64,000 nt of DNA, from NCBI RefSeq assembly GCF_007004765.1, contig NZ_VIKR01000002.1:434001-498000 (forward strand). Reading direction: 5' to 3'. The notes under the pieces are model-generated. The model did no database searches. It was given only the letters and a program-made list of their open reading frames with translations, and had not been told where the DNA came from. The stretch is from Aliikangiella marina. Lineage in GTDB: Bacteria > Pseudomonadota > Gammaproteobacteria > Enterobacterales > Kangiellaceae. Below are positions 34,103-43,699 of the stretch, in pieces; position 1 is the stretch's first letter, and each line of letters begins with the position of its first letter. The translations under genes and the position numbers were made by a program.

Positions 34103-35098
34103 ATGGATATCCTGCTCATCGATGATAGTCCTACCCACCAATTCCAATTGGCGCGAAATATCGAAGCGGCAGGGCATTCAATCGAAATGGTTTTTTCGGG
34201 TGAAGCGGCGTTACAGTTTTTAGAAAAATCGTCGGTCGACTTGATTCTATGCGATATCGAAATGCCGGGTCTAAGCGGTTATGAGACTGTAACTATTATA
34301 CGAGAGCTTCTTGCCGATTCTTGGATCCCCATTATATTTATGACCAGTCGAGACAATACCATCGACGTGGTGAAGGGATTTAGGGTAGGCGCTGATGACT
34401 ATTTGGTTAAACCCATTAATCCAGAAGTATTATTGGCAAAACTCAAAGTAATGGAGCGATATATCGCCATGCAAGAAGTCGTCTTCGCCCATGGTAATTT
34501 ATCTATTGTAACGCCTCACTATGACGAATTTTCAAGGGTTTACACGCCGCAATATTTTTTTGAACGCGCGCTTCAACAATGGGCCATTATGGCAAGACAA
34601 AGACTGCCAGTAAGCGTGTTAATTGTCGATATTGATGATTATTCATTATATCGAGATTATTACGGGGAGTCGCTAGCGAATGAATGTTTGGTAAAAATAT
34701 CGAATAAGCTTAACGAGTCAATTTTTCGGCCTGCGGATTTTGTTGGGCGTTTTCAGAAAGAAGGGTTTATTTTAATGTTACCAGATACGGGCCGCTCGGG
34801 AGCAAGTTTGGTTGCTGAGAGAATTCGTTGCGGTATCGAAAACTTAACGATTGAAAACAAAGCTTCACGAGGCAGTAGTGCGGTGACAGTTTCTGTTGGC
34901 GGGGGGACTTGTTATCAAGCGAGGAGACAACCTTTACATCGTTGCATTGAACTAGCTTGTGATTCACTCATCAAAGTCCGCCAAATTGCGACTAATTCAG
35001 TTTATGTCGACTCCCTACCAAGAATTGAAACTGACAATGTATCAATTTCTTCAGAAATTAAAATGAGTCATCGAGCCTCTCGTAAGCACACTCATTAA
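34103..35098 (+). CDS. Response regulator with degenerate GGDEF domain
   Basis: 331 residues. A receiver domain (1-120) with acidic pocket DD and phospho-acceptor D51 (LILCDIEMPG) and K in VKPINPE, followed by a GGDEF-fold domain (about 150-310). The signature is changed: VGRFQKEGFILML stands where GGDEF/GGEEF is expected, so cyclic-di-GMP synthesis is unlikely. The later VSVGGGTCYQ block of the fold is kept. It may act as a c-di-GMP effector or phospho-dependent partner. No kinase is adjacent. Confidence 0.9.
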   Translation: MDILLIDDSPTHQFQLARNIEAAGHSIEMVFSGEAALQFLEKSSVDLILCDIEMPGLSGYETVTIIRELLADSWIPIIFMTSRDNTIDVVKGFRVGADDYLVKPINPEVLLAKLKVMERYIAMQEVVFAHGNLSIVTPHYDEFSRVYTPQYFFERALQQWAIMARQRLPVSVLIVDIDDYSLYRDYYGESLANECLVKISNKLNESIFRPADFVGRFQKEGFILMLPDTGRSGASLVAERIRCGIENLTIENKASRGSSAVTVSVGGGTCYQARRQPLHRCIELACDSLIKVRQIATNSVYVDSLPRIETDNVSISSEIKMSHRASRKHTH

Positions 35099-35404
35099 CT
35101 GTAGTCTCACTCTAACCAAAATTTCAGCTGAGTTGGGCTTTTAAATGAATTGTGGATGTCCGATTTATAAGGTCTAGTTATTGATATCGGCTTCTTAATA
35201 TCTACTTATTAATATCCTTAATGAAGACTTTTCCTTGGAATATTGATTGTTTATAAGTCAAAGGAATATGGGAAGAAGCTTGCAATATTTTAAGAGATTT
35301 CGCACAAACGGTAGTGAAATTGGCTGAATGATCTCCTTTCGACAAGTCTATAGTATTCCCCCTGCCTAAAGTGGCTGGGAAGCAAGATAAAAAGGGAAGT
35401 GGTC
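35099..35404 (+). other. Intergenic region
   Basis: About 300 AT-rich bases with repeated TATTGATAT-like and TTATTAATAT motifs near 35180-35220. Nothing coding was seen. Confidence 0.35.
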
Positions 35405-35638
35405 ATGAATATTAAATTACGAGCTGGTGAACCAGCGATGGGATATCAATTTACTCGAACTAATCGACTGGTTGTCAGCGACGATGGTTATTTCTATCGG
35501 ACTCGCGAATGTGACCTTATAGGTCCATTCTTTACCGAAGCCGAAGCGCTCTATGATCTGAATGTTTTCGTTAAAGTATCTGAGATCGAACAAAACTTGC
35601 AGTTAGATGATTTTTTTGATGAAAAAATGTCTGCTTAA
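35405..35638 (+). CDS. Small protein, DUF6316-like
   Basis: About 77 residues. The central part, FTRTNRLVVSDDGYFYRTRE followed by GPFFTEAEALYDLNVFV, matches the pattern of the DUF6316 family of small gammaproteobacterial proteins with no known function. AAAGGGA precedes the ATG at 35405; a GTG two codons earlier is possible. Soluble, acidic C-terminus. Confidence 0.7.
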   Translation: MNIKLRAGEPAMGYQFTRTNRLVVSDDGYFYRTRECDLIGPFFTEAEALYDLNVFVKVSEIEQNLQLDDFFDEKMSA

Positions 35639-35704
35639 TTTATTCGAGCGATAATTCTTCGCAAATGTGTGACATACCGAGCTTTTATCTAGGTTTGGAC
35701 TGAT

Positions 35705-35929
35705 TTAGTCGTCAAAACTAATCGCGGTCAGATTGACTTGAGTCTTAAATGTTTTGCGTTCTTTTATGCGTCGGTCCATTCTCTTATTGAGAATTACTTG
35801 AAGTTTCTTAACGTCCTCAACTGTCTGGCTTAAGTCTAAATCCCTGGTCTCTAGAATTTGTTTTTCCAGCCAGTCGCTAAGTCGACCATCATCAATGATT
35901 CTGTCTTCAATTGTCGGGTAACTATTCAT
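35705..35929 (-). CDS. Small charged protein of unknown function
   Basis: 74 residues, no signal peptide. Mostly helical and charged (DWLEKQILETRDLDLSQTVED, in two parts, then RMDRRIKERKTFK). GAGGTG lies five to six bases before the ATG, which supports a real gene. No family recognised. Confidence 0.5.
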   Translation of the reverse strand: MNSYPTIEDRIIDDGRLSDWLEKQILETRDLDLSQTVEDVKKLQVILNKRMDRRIKERKTFKTQVNLTAISFDD

Positions 35930-36167
35930 ACATACACCTCACAAAGTCTGTAAATGATTGAACGCTTATTAACCATAAGCTCATATTGAGATAATTGCGA
36001 GTTTCTTGCTTGCGTGTTTGTAGTTGACGGCTAATTTTGCAAACTAACGCGCAAAAATTAACGATTGTGTGAATTTTACCGCTGTTAACGGTGATTTTGA
36101 GTGTCAGAGAAAATAATTGTTGATCTACACTTATAAGTAGGGATATCAACAAACAGAATAACTTAAA

Positions 36168-36386
36168 ATGAAGAAAATAATTGTAGGGCTGATATTCTTG
36201 ATCGGTCTGATTTTAACGAGCCTTAGTGTGCATGTTGTCCATCTAGATGACAGTGTCGAAGTATTAGTAAAAACAAAAATGACGTTCACTGATACTTATG
36301 TCGATGCACGCGGAGCTAAAAAGTTTGAACTATTAACCAAGCCAAGGTTAATTGAAGCTGGAATCCAGAAAGTACTCGATAGTTGA
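36168..36386 (+). CDS. Small membrane-anchored or exported protein
   Basis: 72 residues with one N-terminal hydrophobic helix (IIVGLIFLIGLILTSLSV) acting as signal anchor, then a short hydrophilic part. No clear ribosome site and no family recognised, so the call rests on the helix and intact frame only. Confidence 0.45.
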   Translation: MKKIIVGLIFLIGLILTSLSVHVVHLDDSVEVLVKTKMTFTDTYVDARGAKKFELLTKPRLIEAGIQKVLDS

Positions 36387-36425
36387 TTTAAACACTGGCT
36401 CTAACTAATTCACCATTATCGATTG

Positions 36426-37220
36426 TCATGCTTTCTTCGGTAAATCTCGCTTTTCAAACGCCCCATTTTTGAGTTTATAGTGGCTCTCATTTTGAGTAGA
36501 GCCATCGCTCTTATAATTTTGTTCGTAAAATTCAATGTTCCCGCTTACATGATAGAGAAGGATGGTGCTTGATCGAGTGCCATAGTCGCTATTTTGGATA
36601 AAAATAGACGAGAGCTTTTTTTCCCATTCGTAGGAAATACCCGTATCGGGGAGTTGGCTATCTTTGGCTTTGGTTTGATCGCGTAGAAGCTGCTGTAATC
36701 CTGCAAAACTCGGTAGTTGCTGTTCACTAATCGCATTCTCTAGGGCTTGTTGACCTTTGGCCATTTTTGGCCAAATATCATCCATATTGCCGTTCGATAC
36801 AGAGTGAAAACCCGCAGATAATGGCTTGGTTGTTTTGGTCATGCTGTTGAAACAATACAGCGCCTGAGCAGAGCCATAGACGAGATTAAAAGGATTATAA
36901 TCATCGGCGGCATGATGTAACCAATGGGTAAAACTTTCTTCTGGCTCAGAAAGAAATTTTATTGGTAGTTCGCCTCTTGAGCGTTTATCGGTCAACTGAG
37001 AGCGACCTACTCGAAGGTTAGTAATTGCGGCAAAACCGCCCATGTGATTGATGCCGAGCCAAGTTCCTCCTGCGATTAAATCTTTGCCGGCCAAAACTGG
37101 AGAGGGCTCTAACCACGGTGCAGCCCTTTGCGTCGGACGTGAATGAAACTCATCTCGATTCGCACAGATGATTAGAGGGTACTCAGGGTGTTGAGAAACT
37201 GCGGTGAATAGAATACACAT
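36426..37220 (-). CDS. NRDE family protein (TANGO2-like)
   Basis: 264 residues. It begins MCILFTAVSQHPEYPLIICANRDEF with the NRDE motif and the N-terminal cysteine that follows Met, as in N-terminal nucleophile-type hydrolases; later GGTWLGIN and AITNLR fit the same family. Human TANGO2 and bacterial relatives are linked to lipid, CoA or haem handling, but the bacterial activity is not settled. It stands alone, divergent from the TrmB-like gene. Confidence 0.88.
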   Translation of the reverse strand: MCILFTAVSQHPEYPLIICANRDEFHSRPTQRAAPWLEPSPVLAGKDLIAGGTWLGINHMGGFAAITNLRVGRSQLTDKRSRGELPIKFLSEPEESFTHWLHHAADDYNPFNLVYGSAQALYCFNSMTKTTKPLSAGFHSVSNGNMDDIWPKMAKGQQALENAISEQQLPSFAGLQQLLRDQTKAKDSQLPDTGISYEWEKKLSSIFIQNSDYGTRSSTILLYHVSGNIEFYEQNYKSDGSTQNESHYKLKNGAFEKRDLPKKA

Positions 37221-37442
37221 TGTGGAAGTTTAGCAACAATCGGAGTAAATGTAATTCACTTAGCATGACTAATCTCGCTGGAGAGGATAAAATTACCCAG
37301 CAAAGATAATGATGATCAAATTTTAGTGGTAGTAACGCAGTGATTGGCTTCCTTTTTAGGCGATTGATTGAGCGTTTTAATATTAAAATGTCACTAAACG
37401 ATTTAGACGGCGTGCCCTTCATCGGATAAAGCTAATTTTAAA

Positions 37443-38129
37443 ATGAAAAAATTTCAATATGATTCTCGTTCAGTTGTTTCCAACCAACAAGGTATTCACG
37501 AGAACCTCACTGAGCTTGTCGCAAAGCATTTACGCTCGGACTACCGTAAACCCATTCAAACACATAACTTAGAAGCTTACCGCCAAATGCAAAAAGCGAT
37601 TGCTGATATTGCACACGAATTTCTTATTTTAGATTCCTGTTGCGGTACCGGCGCTAGTTCAATTCACTTAGCGAACAAATACCCTGATACTTTAGTGATC
37701 GGTATTGACCAATCATATAAGCGTTTAAATAGAAGGGACGATCAAGTGGCAATTCCTGAAAACTGCATTTTGATTAGAGCGAATTGTGAGGATATTTGGC
37801 GCTTGTGTGAGCGGGATAGCATAAGCTTTGCCAAACACTTTATCTTGTACCCGAACCCTTGGCCCAAGTCCGAGCACTTTAAACGGCGTTGGCATGGACA
37901 TCCTGTTTTCGGCTTGTTACCAAATTTGTCTTGTTATACGGAGCTGCGTTCTAACTGGAAAATTTACCTTGATGAGTTTTCATTAGCCTGGCAAACAGTT
38001 AGTGGCCAAGCCTATTCGGTTGACGAGCTTGAAGTTGCTGAGCCAATGACACTATTTGAAAAAAAGTATCATGAGAGTGGTCAAAAACTTTATCAGTTTG
38101 TCGCGGACAGTTCTCTACGTGTCACTTAG
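37443..38129 (+). CDS. TrmB-like SAM-dependent methyltransferase
   Basis: 228 residues with a class I methyltransferase core: LDSCCGTGASSIHLA (SAM loop) and VIGIDQSYKRL. The segment YPNPWPKSEHFKRRWHGH corresponds to the FPDPWPKKRHHKRR block of tRNA (guanine-N7)-methyltransferase TrmB. It differs enough from standard TrmB to be a paralogue; the substrate may be tRNA or another RNA. It overlaps alkB tail to tail by eight bases. Given the rtc/tRNA locus 5 kb away, an RNA role is suggestive only. Confidence 0.75.
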   Translation: MKKFQYDSRSVVSNQQGIHENLTELVAKHLRSDYRKPIQTHNLEAYRQMQKAIADIAHEFLILDSCCGTGASSIHLANKYPDTLVIGIDQSYKRLNRRDDQVAIPENCILIRANCEDIWRLCERDSISFAKHFILYPNPWPKSEHFKRRWHGHPVFGLLPNLSCYTELRSNWKIYLDEFSLAWQTVSGQAYSVDELEVAEPMTLFEKKYHESGQKLYQFVADSSLRVT

Positions 38130-38760
38130 CTTTACGAAATGTGAGGTTGTAGCGGTAGTGATTACTGAGGTTTTGTTTATCGGCTTTGACAGTTTTAACA
38201 CCATGATAAATTAGTCGAGATTCGCCGCCCCACACCATAACATCACCATCGTGTAACTGGTAATTGATAGGCTTACCGCGCCGAGCTTTTCCGTAAATTT
38301 GAAACTCGGTAGAAAGGCCTATCGAGACAGAAACAATCGGCCAGCGAAAGTCTGATTCATCTTTGTCTTTATGAGCGCCCATTTTATTGCCTATGTCGTA
38401 ACGGTTTATTAAACAGGCATCCGGAATAAAGTCAGCAAAACCGACTGCGTCGGCGGCTCGGGTAGCGAGCTTCTGAAATATTTTAGGCATGTTGGGCCAT
38501 GCTTGCTCGGTGAGCGGATCGTGCGCTTCGTAGCGATAGCCCGATTGATCTGATACCCATCCCCAGTTGCCGCAATTTGTCATTGACACTTGAGTGAGAT
38601 AGCCCATCGGCGTCATCATTTGTCTAAAAGGTGCAGAAGCATCTATCGTCTGTATTTTTTCAATTAAAGGAATCGTTTTTACATAGTTTGCGAGGACCCA
38701 TACTTCGGGATAAATTTCTTCAATTTCTGGTCTCTGCAGGGAAAATAAATCGGTCATCAA
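38122..38760 (-). CDS. alkB: Alpha-ketoglutarate dioxygenase AlkB
   Basis: 212 residues, standard length. Fe(II) ligands in GAHKDKDES (H-x-D) and in IYHGVKTV, and the oxoglutarate-binding RYNLTFRK (R-x-N-x-T-x-R). The enzyme removes methyl groups from N1-A and N3-C of DNA and RNA. It lies tail to tail with the TrmB-like gene, with an eight-base overlap. Confidence 0.93.
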   Translation of the reverse strand: MMTDLFSLQRPEIEEIYPEVWVLANYVKTIPLIEKIQTIDASAPFRQMMTPMGYLTQVSMTNCGNWGWVSDQSGYRYEAHDPLTEQAWPNMPKIFQKLATRAADAVGFADFIPDACLINRYDIGNKMGAHKDKDESDFRWPIVSVSIGLSTEFQIYGKARRGKPINYQLHDGDVMVWGGESRLIYHGVKTVKADKQNLSNHYRYNLTFRKAK

Positions 38761-38993
38761 GCTAAGCGGTCATAGTCGGTTAGTGAAATACTGAGAGCAA
38801 TAATAAACGAGAATATCGGTGAGTTCATCAGAAGAGACTGCTTTAAAGTTTATTATATTCATACATTTGCCAACTAATTTATGGTTCTCAGCGTCCTATC
38901 TGATTAAGCACAACTAAATCCTTGCGGGGTTGGTGAAATGGGGTTGCTTCAATCGGACCGGTCAAAAAGAGTTGGTTAATAGCGTCAACAACG

Positions 38994-39509
38994 ATGACTG
39001 AAAAAAAAGAATTTAATATCGAGCTTTATCTCGGCATCATCGCCACTTTTATTGCTTTGTTATCGGTTGCGATAGCCGTTTGGGAAGGTAGTGAAACAAG
39101 AACTCACAATCGACTATCTGTTAAGCCGATATTAATTATGAGCAAGACTTTTAATATCACTCAAGCTGAGGATGGTTCCAATCAGACGACCACCTTACAG
39201 CTGAGTATCGTTAACCGAGGCTTAGGGCCGGCAATTGTGAAAAATGTGAGCCTATTACCGTCGGCAGGCGGGAAGCCGTTTAACGATTGGAAGTCTGCGT
39301 TAAGTTCGATTGGCTTTTCCAGGTTAATTCAAACTTCCGTCGATTTAGATTCGAATAGTGTTATCGAACCCGGTGATGAGCAAGTATTGTTGGTTATCGA
39401 TTGGCAAGGCACAGACGAGGGCGACTTGAGCGTGCTGGTAGAATACCAATCGATGTACGAAGAACCATTCGAAGTTGTCGCGGAAAATGTACTTTCCGCG
39501 ACATTTTAA
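38994..39509 (+). CDS. Membrane-anchored protein of unknown function
   Basis: 171 residues. One N-terminal membrane helix (LGIIATFIALLSVAIAVW), then a beta-rich domain that would face the cytoplasm or periplasm. Its pattern (LQLSIVNRGLGPAIVKNVSLL) resembles the immunoglobulin-like fold seen in several uncharacterised membrane proteins. No family recognised. It ends 22 bases from the convergent glutathione reductase-type gene. Confidence 0.55.
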   Translation: MTEKKEFNIELYLGIIATFIALLSVAIAVWEGSETRTHNRLSVKPILIMSKTFNITQAEDGSNQTTTLQLSIVNRGLGPAIVKNVSLLPSAGGKPFNDWKSALSSIGFSRLIQTSVDLDSNSVIEPGDEQVLLVIDWQGTDEGDLSVLVEYQSMYEEPFEVVAENVLSATF

Positions 39510-39531
39510 ATTAGCAAGCAACGTCTACGTT

Positions 39532-40503
39532 TTAGCTTGCCCTGTCATGTGGCGCGGCATAATCGATATCGGGCCCCGTTGGTACTACTTGAGTTGGGTT
39601 AATCATCGTATGGCTCATGTAGTAATGTTTTTTGATGTGCTCCATATTAATCGTATCTGCAACCCCCGGTTGTTGATAGATATCTCTGACATACCCAAAT
39701 AGATTCGGGTAATCGGCGATTCGTTTGATGTTACATTTAAAGTGGCCAACATAAACGGGATCAAATCTTACCAAGGTTGTGAATAATCTAATATCCGCTT
39801 CGGTGAGTGTATCACCTGTTAAGTATCGTTTTTCTTGGAGAATTGATTCCAACCAATCAAGCGCTTCGAAAAGCTTAATAACATTTTCTTCATAGGCCTC
39901 TTGCGAAGTCGCAAATCCAGATTTATAGACGCCGTTATTGACTTCAGAGTAGATACGCGTGTTGAGTGTATCGATTGCTTCTCTTAAGTTCGCCGGGTAA
40001 TAATCGCCTGGTTTGGCGCCAATATCGTCAAATGCGGAATTTAGCATTCGAATAATTTCAGACGACTCATTACTCACAATAGTATTGTTGTGTTTGTCCC
40101 AAAGCACCGGAACGGTTACTCGTCCAGAATAATTTGGGTCAGCCTTAGTGTAGACTTGGTGCATGAATTCAAAGCCGAACAGATCATCACTACACCCCGA
40201 CTCTGCTTTAAACTCCCAGCCATTTTCAACCATTAAATAATCCACAACCGAAACGCTAATAAAATCTTCGAGACCTTTGAGCTTTCGAAAGATCATTGTT
40301 CGATTGGCCCAAGGACATGCGTGGGATACATACAAGTGATAGCGACCTTTTTCGGCTTTAAAACCGGCTTTACCTGAAGGGCCTGCTGAACCATCTTTGG
40401 TGACCCAATTACGAAATTGTGCTTCACTGCGAACAAATTTTCCATTGGTCGACTTAGTGTCGTACCATTTGTCTTGCCATTGACCGTCTACTAATAAACC
40501 CAT
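39532..40503 (-). CDS. Glutathionyl-hydroquinone reductase (YqjG/ECM4-type GST)
   Basis: 323 residues. The Xi-class glutathione transferase signature HACPWANRTMIFRKLKGL contains the catalytic cysteine; the C-terminal helical domain includes NGVYKSGFATSQEAYE and the Xi-type YTKADPNYSGRVTVPVLWD region. These enzymes reduce glutathionyl-hydroquinones. Last gene of the doxX-azoR-pirin run; GGAAAAAGTT precedes the ATG. Confidence 0.92.
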   Translation of the reverse strand: MGLLVDGQWQDKWYDTKSTNGKFVRSEAQFRNWVTKDGSAGPSGKAGFKAEKGRYHLYVSHACPWANRTMIFRKLKGLEDFISVSVVDYLMVENGWEFKAESGCSDDLFGFEFMHQVYTKADPNYSGRVTVPVLWDKHNNTIVSNESSEIIRMLNSAFDDIGAKPGDYYPANLREAIDTLNTRIYSEVNNGVYKSGFATSQEAYEENVIKLFEALDWLESILQEKRYLTGDTLTEADIRLFTTLVRFDPVYVGHFKCNIKRIADYPNLFGYVRDIYQQPGVADTINMEHIKKHYYMSHTMINPTQVVPTGPDIDYAAPHDRAS

Positions 40504-40594
40504 AACTTTTTCCTAGTTTAAAATGTTGATGCGGTACCTATCTATCCGCTCGTTCAGAGAGTGTGAGAAGCGCTTGTTATCTTCTCTTGAATGA

Positions 40595-41437
40595 TTAAAT
40601 AAAATTGCCTGACTGATAATCCAAGTAAGCTTGATTGAGCTCTTCTCGAGTATTCATAACAAACGGTCCGCCTCTGGCGACTGGTTCGTTAAGTGGTTTT
40701 CCTGCAATCACTAAAAATCGAGAATCCTCTCTAGCTGACACTTTGATAACTTCAGCGAAATCTAATATTGCAATCTGACCAGGCTCGATAATTTGAGCTG
40801 TATCGCCAATTTCAATTGATCCTTGCATTAGATAAACAAATGCATTGTGATGCGGGTTAACCGCCTCGTTCAGCGCTTGTTCTGCTTCTAGTGAAACATC
40901 CCAATAAGTGGGCGAGACAAAATCATTGACGATAATTCCTTGAGTGCCCTGACTGGTCGCTCCGGCGATCACTTTAATTGACGTTCCATTCGAGCGGTTT
41001 TCAACGGGAATTTCTGCTGCTGTTTTTTCTTGATACTTTGGAGCGCTCATCTTATGTGAAGCCGGCAAGTTCACCCAGAGCTGAAAGCCCGCTAACATGC
41101 CATCGATTTGTTCAGGCATTTCTGAATGGATAATCCCTTTGCCGGCAGTCATCCACTGAACACCGCCAGTTTCTATTATACCCTCGTTACCGGCGCTATC
41201 TTTGTGTCGCATTTTTCCTTCTAGCATATAGGTAACTGTCTCAAAACCGCGATGAGGGTGAGCCGGAAATCCACCAATGTAGTCTTGTGGTTTGTCGGAG
41301 CCAAATGCATCGAGCAATAAAAATGGGTCGAGCATATCAATATAAGGTGTCCCAATGATGCGAGTTAATTGGACTCCGTCACCGTCTGATGCTTTTAAAC
41401 CGTTGAATACTTGCTTAACTTCTCTAATTGAGGACAT
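40595..41437 (-). CDS. Pirin family protein
   Basis: 280 residues of the bicupin pirin family: DPFLLLDAFGS, GFPAHPHRGFETVTYMLEG (metal histidines), and HSEMPEQIDGMLAGFQLWVNLP in its parts. YhhW-like members act as quercetin dioxygenases; others bind regulatory proteins. GGAGTAAAAA precedes the ATG. Fifteen bases after azoR, so co-transcribed. Confidence 0.92.
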   Translation of the reverse strand: MSSIREVKQVFNGLKASDGDGVQLTRIIGTPYIDMLDPFLLLDAFGSDKPQDYIGGFPAHPHRGFETVTYMLEGKMRHKDSAGNEGIIETGGVQWMTAGKGIIHSEMPEQIDGMLAGFQLWVNLPASHKMSAPKYQEKTAAEIPVENRSNGTSIKVIAGATSQGTQGIIVNDFVSPTYWDVSLEAEQALNEAVNPHHNAFVYLMQGSIEIGDTAQIIEPGQIAILDFAEVIKVSAREDSRFLVIAGKPLNEPVARGGPFVMNTREELNQAYLDYQSGNFI

Positions 41438-41452
41438 TTTTTACTCCGTTGA

Positions 41453-42052
41453 TTATGCAACAGCTGCTTGGTTAACTTGGTCGCGAACTTGCTCAAGCAC
41501 ATTGTCAGCAGCTAAATCAAACTGAGAAGCATCAAGTACAGTGACATCTTCAATGCCAACGAATTTCATTACTTGCAATAAGTAGCGGGAGGCAAAATCA
41601 ACTTCACTTCCAATTGGTACGCCACCTGAAGCCATGACAAGATAGGCTTTTTTGCCCTTTAATAACCCTTCAGGTCCGTTTTCGGTATATCGGAAAGTTA
41701 ATCTTGCTCTTGCTATCATGTCGATCCACGCTTTTAAAACTGCCGGGACACTAAAGTTGTATATTGGCGATGCGATAATGAGGTGATCGGCATCCTGGAG
41801 TTCTTTGACCAGTGAATCGGAAAAGCTTAAAGTAGCCTTGTGTTGTTCGTCTCTCTCTTCAGGCGCTGTAAAGTTCGCCCCAATCCAACTTTCATCGACA
41901 AATGGTAAGCCTGTTGAAAGGTCACGCTGATTGAGACTGAGCGCCTCATTTTCACTGCGCAAAGCTTTTACGACTAGATCAGAGAGTTGACGAGTTAAGG
42001 AGCCTTCTTTTCGGCCACTGGAATTGATTTGTAAAATTGCATTATTAGCCAT
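41453..42052 (-). CDS. azoR: FMN-dependent NADH-azoreductase / quinone reductase
   Basis: 199 residues of the flavodoxin-like AzoR family: INSSGRKEGSLTRQLSD (phosphate loop), ADHLIIASPIYNFSVPAVLKAWIDMI, and KKAYLVMASGGV. It reduces quinones and azo compounds in two-electron steps with NADH. Neighbours doxX, pirin and the hydroquinone reductase point to a quinone/electrophile defence operon. Confidence 0.93.
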   Translation of the reverse strand: MANNAILQINSSGRKEGSLTRQLSDLVVKALRSENEALSLNQRDLSTGLPFVDESWIGANFTAPEERDEQHKATLSFSDSLVKELQDADHLIIASPIYNFSVPAVLKAWIDMIARARLTFRYTENGPEGLLKGKKAYLVMASGGVPIGSEVDFASRYLLQVMKFVGIEDVTVLDASQFDLAADNVLEQVRDQVNQAAVA

Positions 42053-42147
42053 GATTAATACTCTAATTGGGTGTGTGAAAGTCTTTTTGTACCTGACCTT
42101 GGTTTCATCAAGCAGGCTACTTTAATCAGCAGCCTGTAATTAATGGT

Positions 42148-42552
42148 TTACGCTGCAGATTCGTTTTTTGGCATACCTTCATCAATAGATACGTAACCTG
42201 CACCATTTACGACCAAAAATAGAAAACCACCGGCAATAGCCACGTTTTTCATAAACATGATGGACTGTGTTTGGTCTGCAAAATTTAAGTGGAATAGCAC
42301 CGCTGAAACTAAGCTGAAGCCTGCCAATAAAAAAGCAACGAGGCGTGTTTTAAAACCAACGATAATGGCTATCGCGCCGACGATTTCAGTAATAATAACC
42401 AGCGGTAACAATTGACCGGGAACTCCCATCGCTTCCATATAGCCTTGTGTGCCTTCGTAACCTGCACCAAGTTTGCTAATTCCAGCCATTAGAAAGATAA
42501 CGCTAATTAAGATTCGGCCAACTAAATTGCCATAGTTTTCAATGAGTTTCAT
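42148..42552 (-). CDS. DoxX family membrane protein
   Basis: 134 residues with four membrane helices, beginning with GRILISVIFLMAGISKL, then ITEIVGAIAIIVGFKTRL, as in the DoxX/YphA family. The role is uncertain; relatives are linked to quinone or thiol redox at the membrane. First gene of the minus-strand redox operon, divergent from the LysR gene. Confidence 0.9.
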   Translation of the reverse strand: MKLIENYGNLVGRILISVIFLMAGISKLGAGYEGTQGYMEAMGVPGQLLPLVIITEIVGAIAIIVGFKTRLVAFLLAGFSLVSAVLFHLNFADQTQSIMFMKNVAIAGGFLFLVVNGAGYVSIDEGMPKNESAA

Positions 42553-42643
42553 AATAGTCTCCTAAGAAGTAAGTGGTTTATGTTTAACTGGTATCCATTT
42601 TACAGTTGCGAGAAAAATGAAAAACAGGCTATTATCGAACTTA

Positions 42644-42664
42644 TTGTTCTTTATTTGTGAACAA
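42644..42664. promoter_or_regulatory. Dyad operator between doxX and the LysR gene
   Basis: TTGTTC and GAACAA form a perfect six-base dyad with a nine-base spacer (T-N11-A type), centred between the divergent genes. LysR proteins commonly bind such a site to activate the divergent operon. Confidence 0.6.
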
Positions 42665-42764
42665 TGAAGCGATGAGTCTAAACCGTGTTAATCGGTCAGT
42701 AAACTGAGTGGATAGGACGACCGCTCGTCTGAAATAGAGAACTCGCCTGAAATAGAGAAGAAAT

Positions 42765-43676
42765 ATGAATCAGTTTGATGAAATGCAGACCTTTATCAGG
42801 ATCGTTGATGCAGGTAGCATCACCAAGGCTGCAGAACAAATGGACACCGTTAAATCAGCGGTGAGTCGACGACTAAGTGAGCTTGAGAAAAGGCTGGGTG
42901 TGACATTGCTTACCCGCACGACGCGCAGCCAAACCTTGACTGAGTCAGGCAAAAGTTATTATGAGCAGTGCTTAAGGATAATTGATGATCTTGCTGAAAT
43001 AGAGTCAAGTATTAAAAATGAACACTGTGCGCTCGCCGGCAGAATTAAAATTGCCGCGCCACTATCTTTTGGCTTGTCCCATTTAAGTCAAGCGCTAAGA
43101 AAGTTTAATGAAATACATCCAGAGATATATTTTGATGTCGACTTTAATGATCGAAAAGTCGATTTAATTCAAGAGGGATTTGATTTAGCGATCAGAATAG
43201 GAGAGTTGGAAGACTCCTCACTGATCGCCAAGAAATTAATAACCAGCTGCAGTATTCTGAGTGCCAGCCCTGGGTACTTAAAAAAGTATGGTATGCCTCA
43301 GTCGCCCGAGGATTTGATGAACGGGCATGTGAGAGTAAAGTATACTGGCGGCCGAGAAAAATGGATTTTTAAAGGTACCGATGGGAATAAAATTCATATC
43401 GATGTTCCAGCGATTGTCAGCGCAAATAATGGTGATTTTTTGTGTCAACAAGCCATTGACGGGCAAGGATTAATCATGACTCCTGACTTTATTTGCTATA
43501 AGGCTGTTCGACAACAGCAATTAATTCCCATAATGTGTGATCGCATTGTTGATAATGAAATTTCCGGTTACGCACTTTACCCTCAGACTAGGCATCTTTC
43601 ACATCGCGTGAGAAGCTTGGTCGATTATCTTGCTCAATACTTTGGCGACAAGCCATATTGGGCGATTGACCATTAA
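42765..43676 (+). CDS. LysR-family transcriptional regulator
   Basis: 303 residues. N-terminal winged helix (MNQFDEMQTFIRIVDAGSIT, KSAVSRRLSELEKRLGV) and a periplasmic-binding-type effector domain (about 90-300). Divergent from the doxX-azoR-pirin operon, so it most likely controls that operon in response to quinones or electrophiles; this is inference from position. Confidence 0.93.
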   Translation: MNQFDEMQTFIRIVDAGSITKAAEQMDTVKSAVSRRLSELEKRLGVTLLTRTTRSQTLTESGKSYYEQCLRIIDDLAEIESSIKNEHCALAGRIKIAAPLSFGLSHLSQALRKFNEIHPEIYFDVDFNDRKVDLIQEGFDLAIRIGELEDSSLIAKKLITSCSILSASPGYLKKYGMPQSPEDLMNGHVRVKYTGGREKWIFKGTDGNKIHIDVPAIVSANNGDFLCQQAIDGQGLIMTPDFICYKAVRQQQLIPIMCDRIVDNEISGYALYPQTRHLSHRVRSLVDYLAQYFGDKPYWAIDH

Positions 43677-43699
43677 AAGCATCAAGAGCGAGAAACTTA

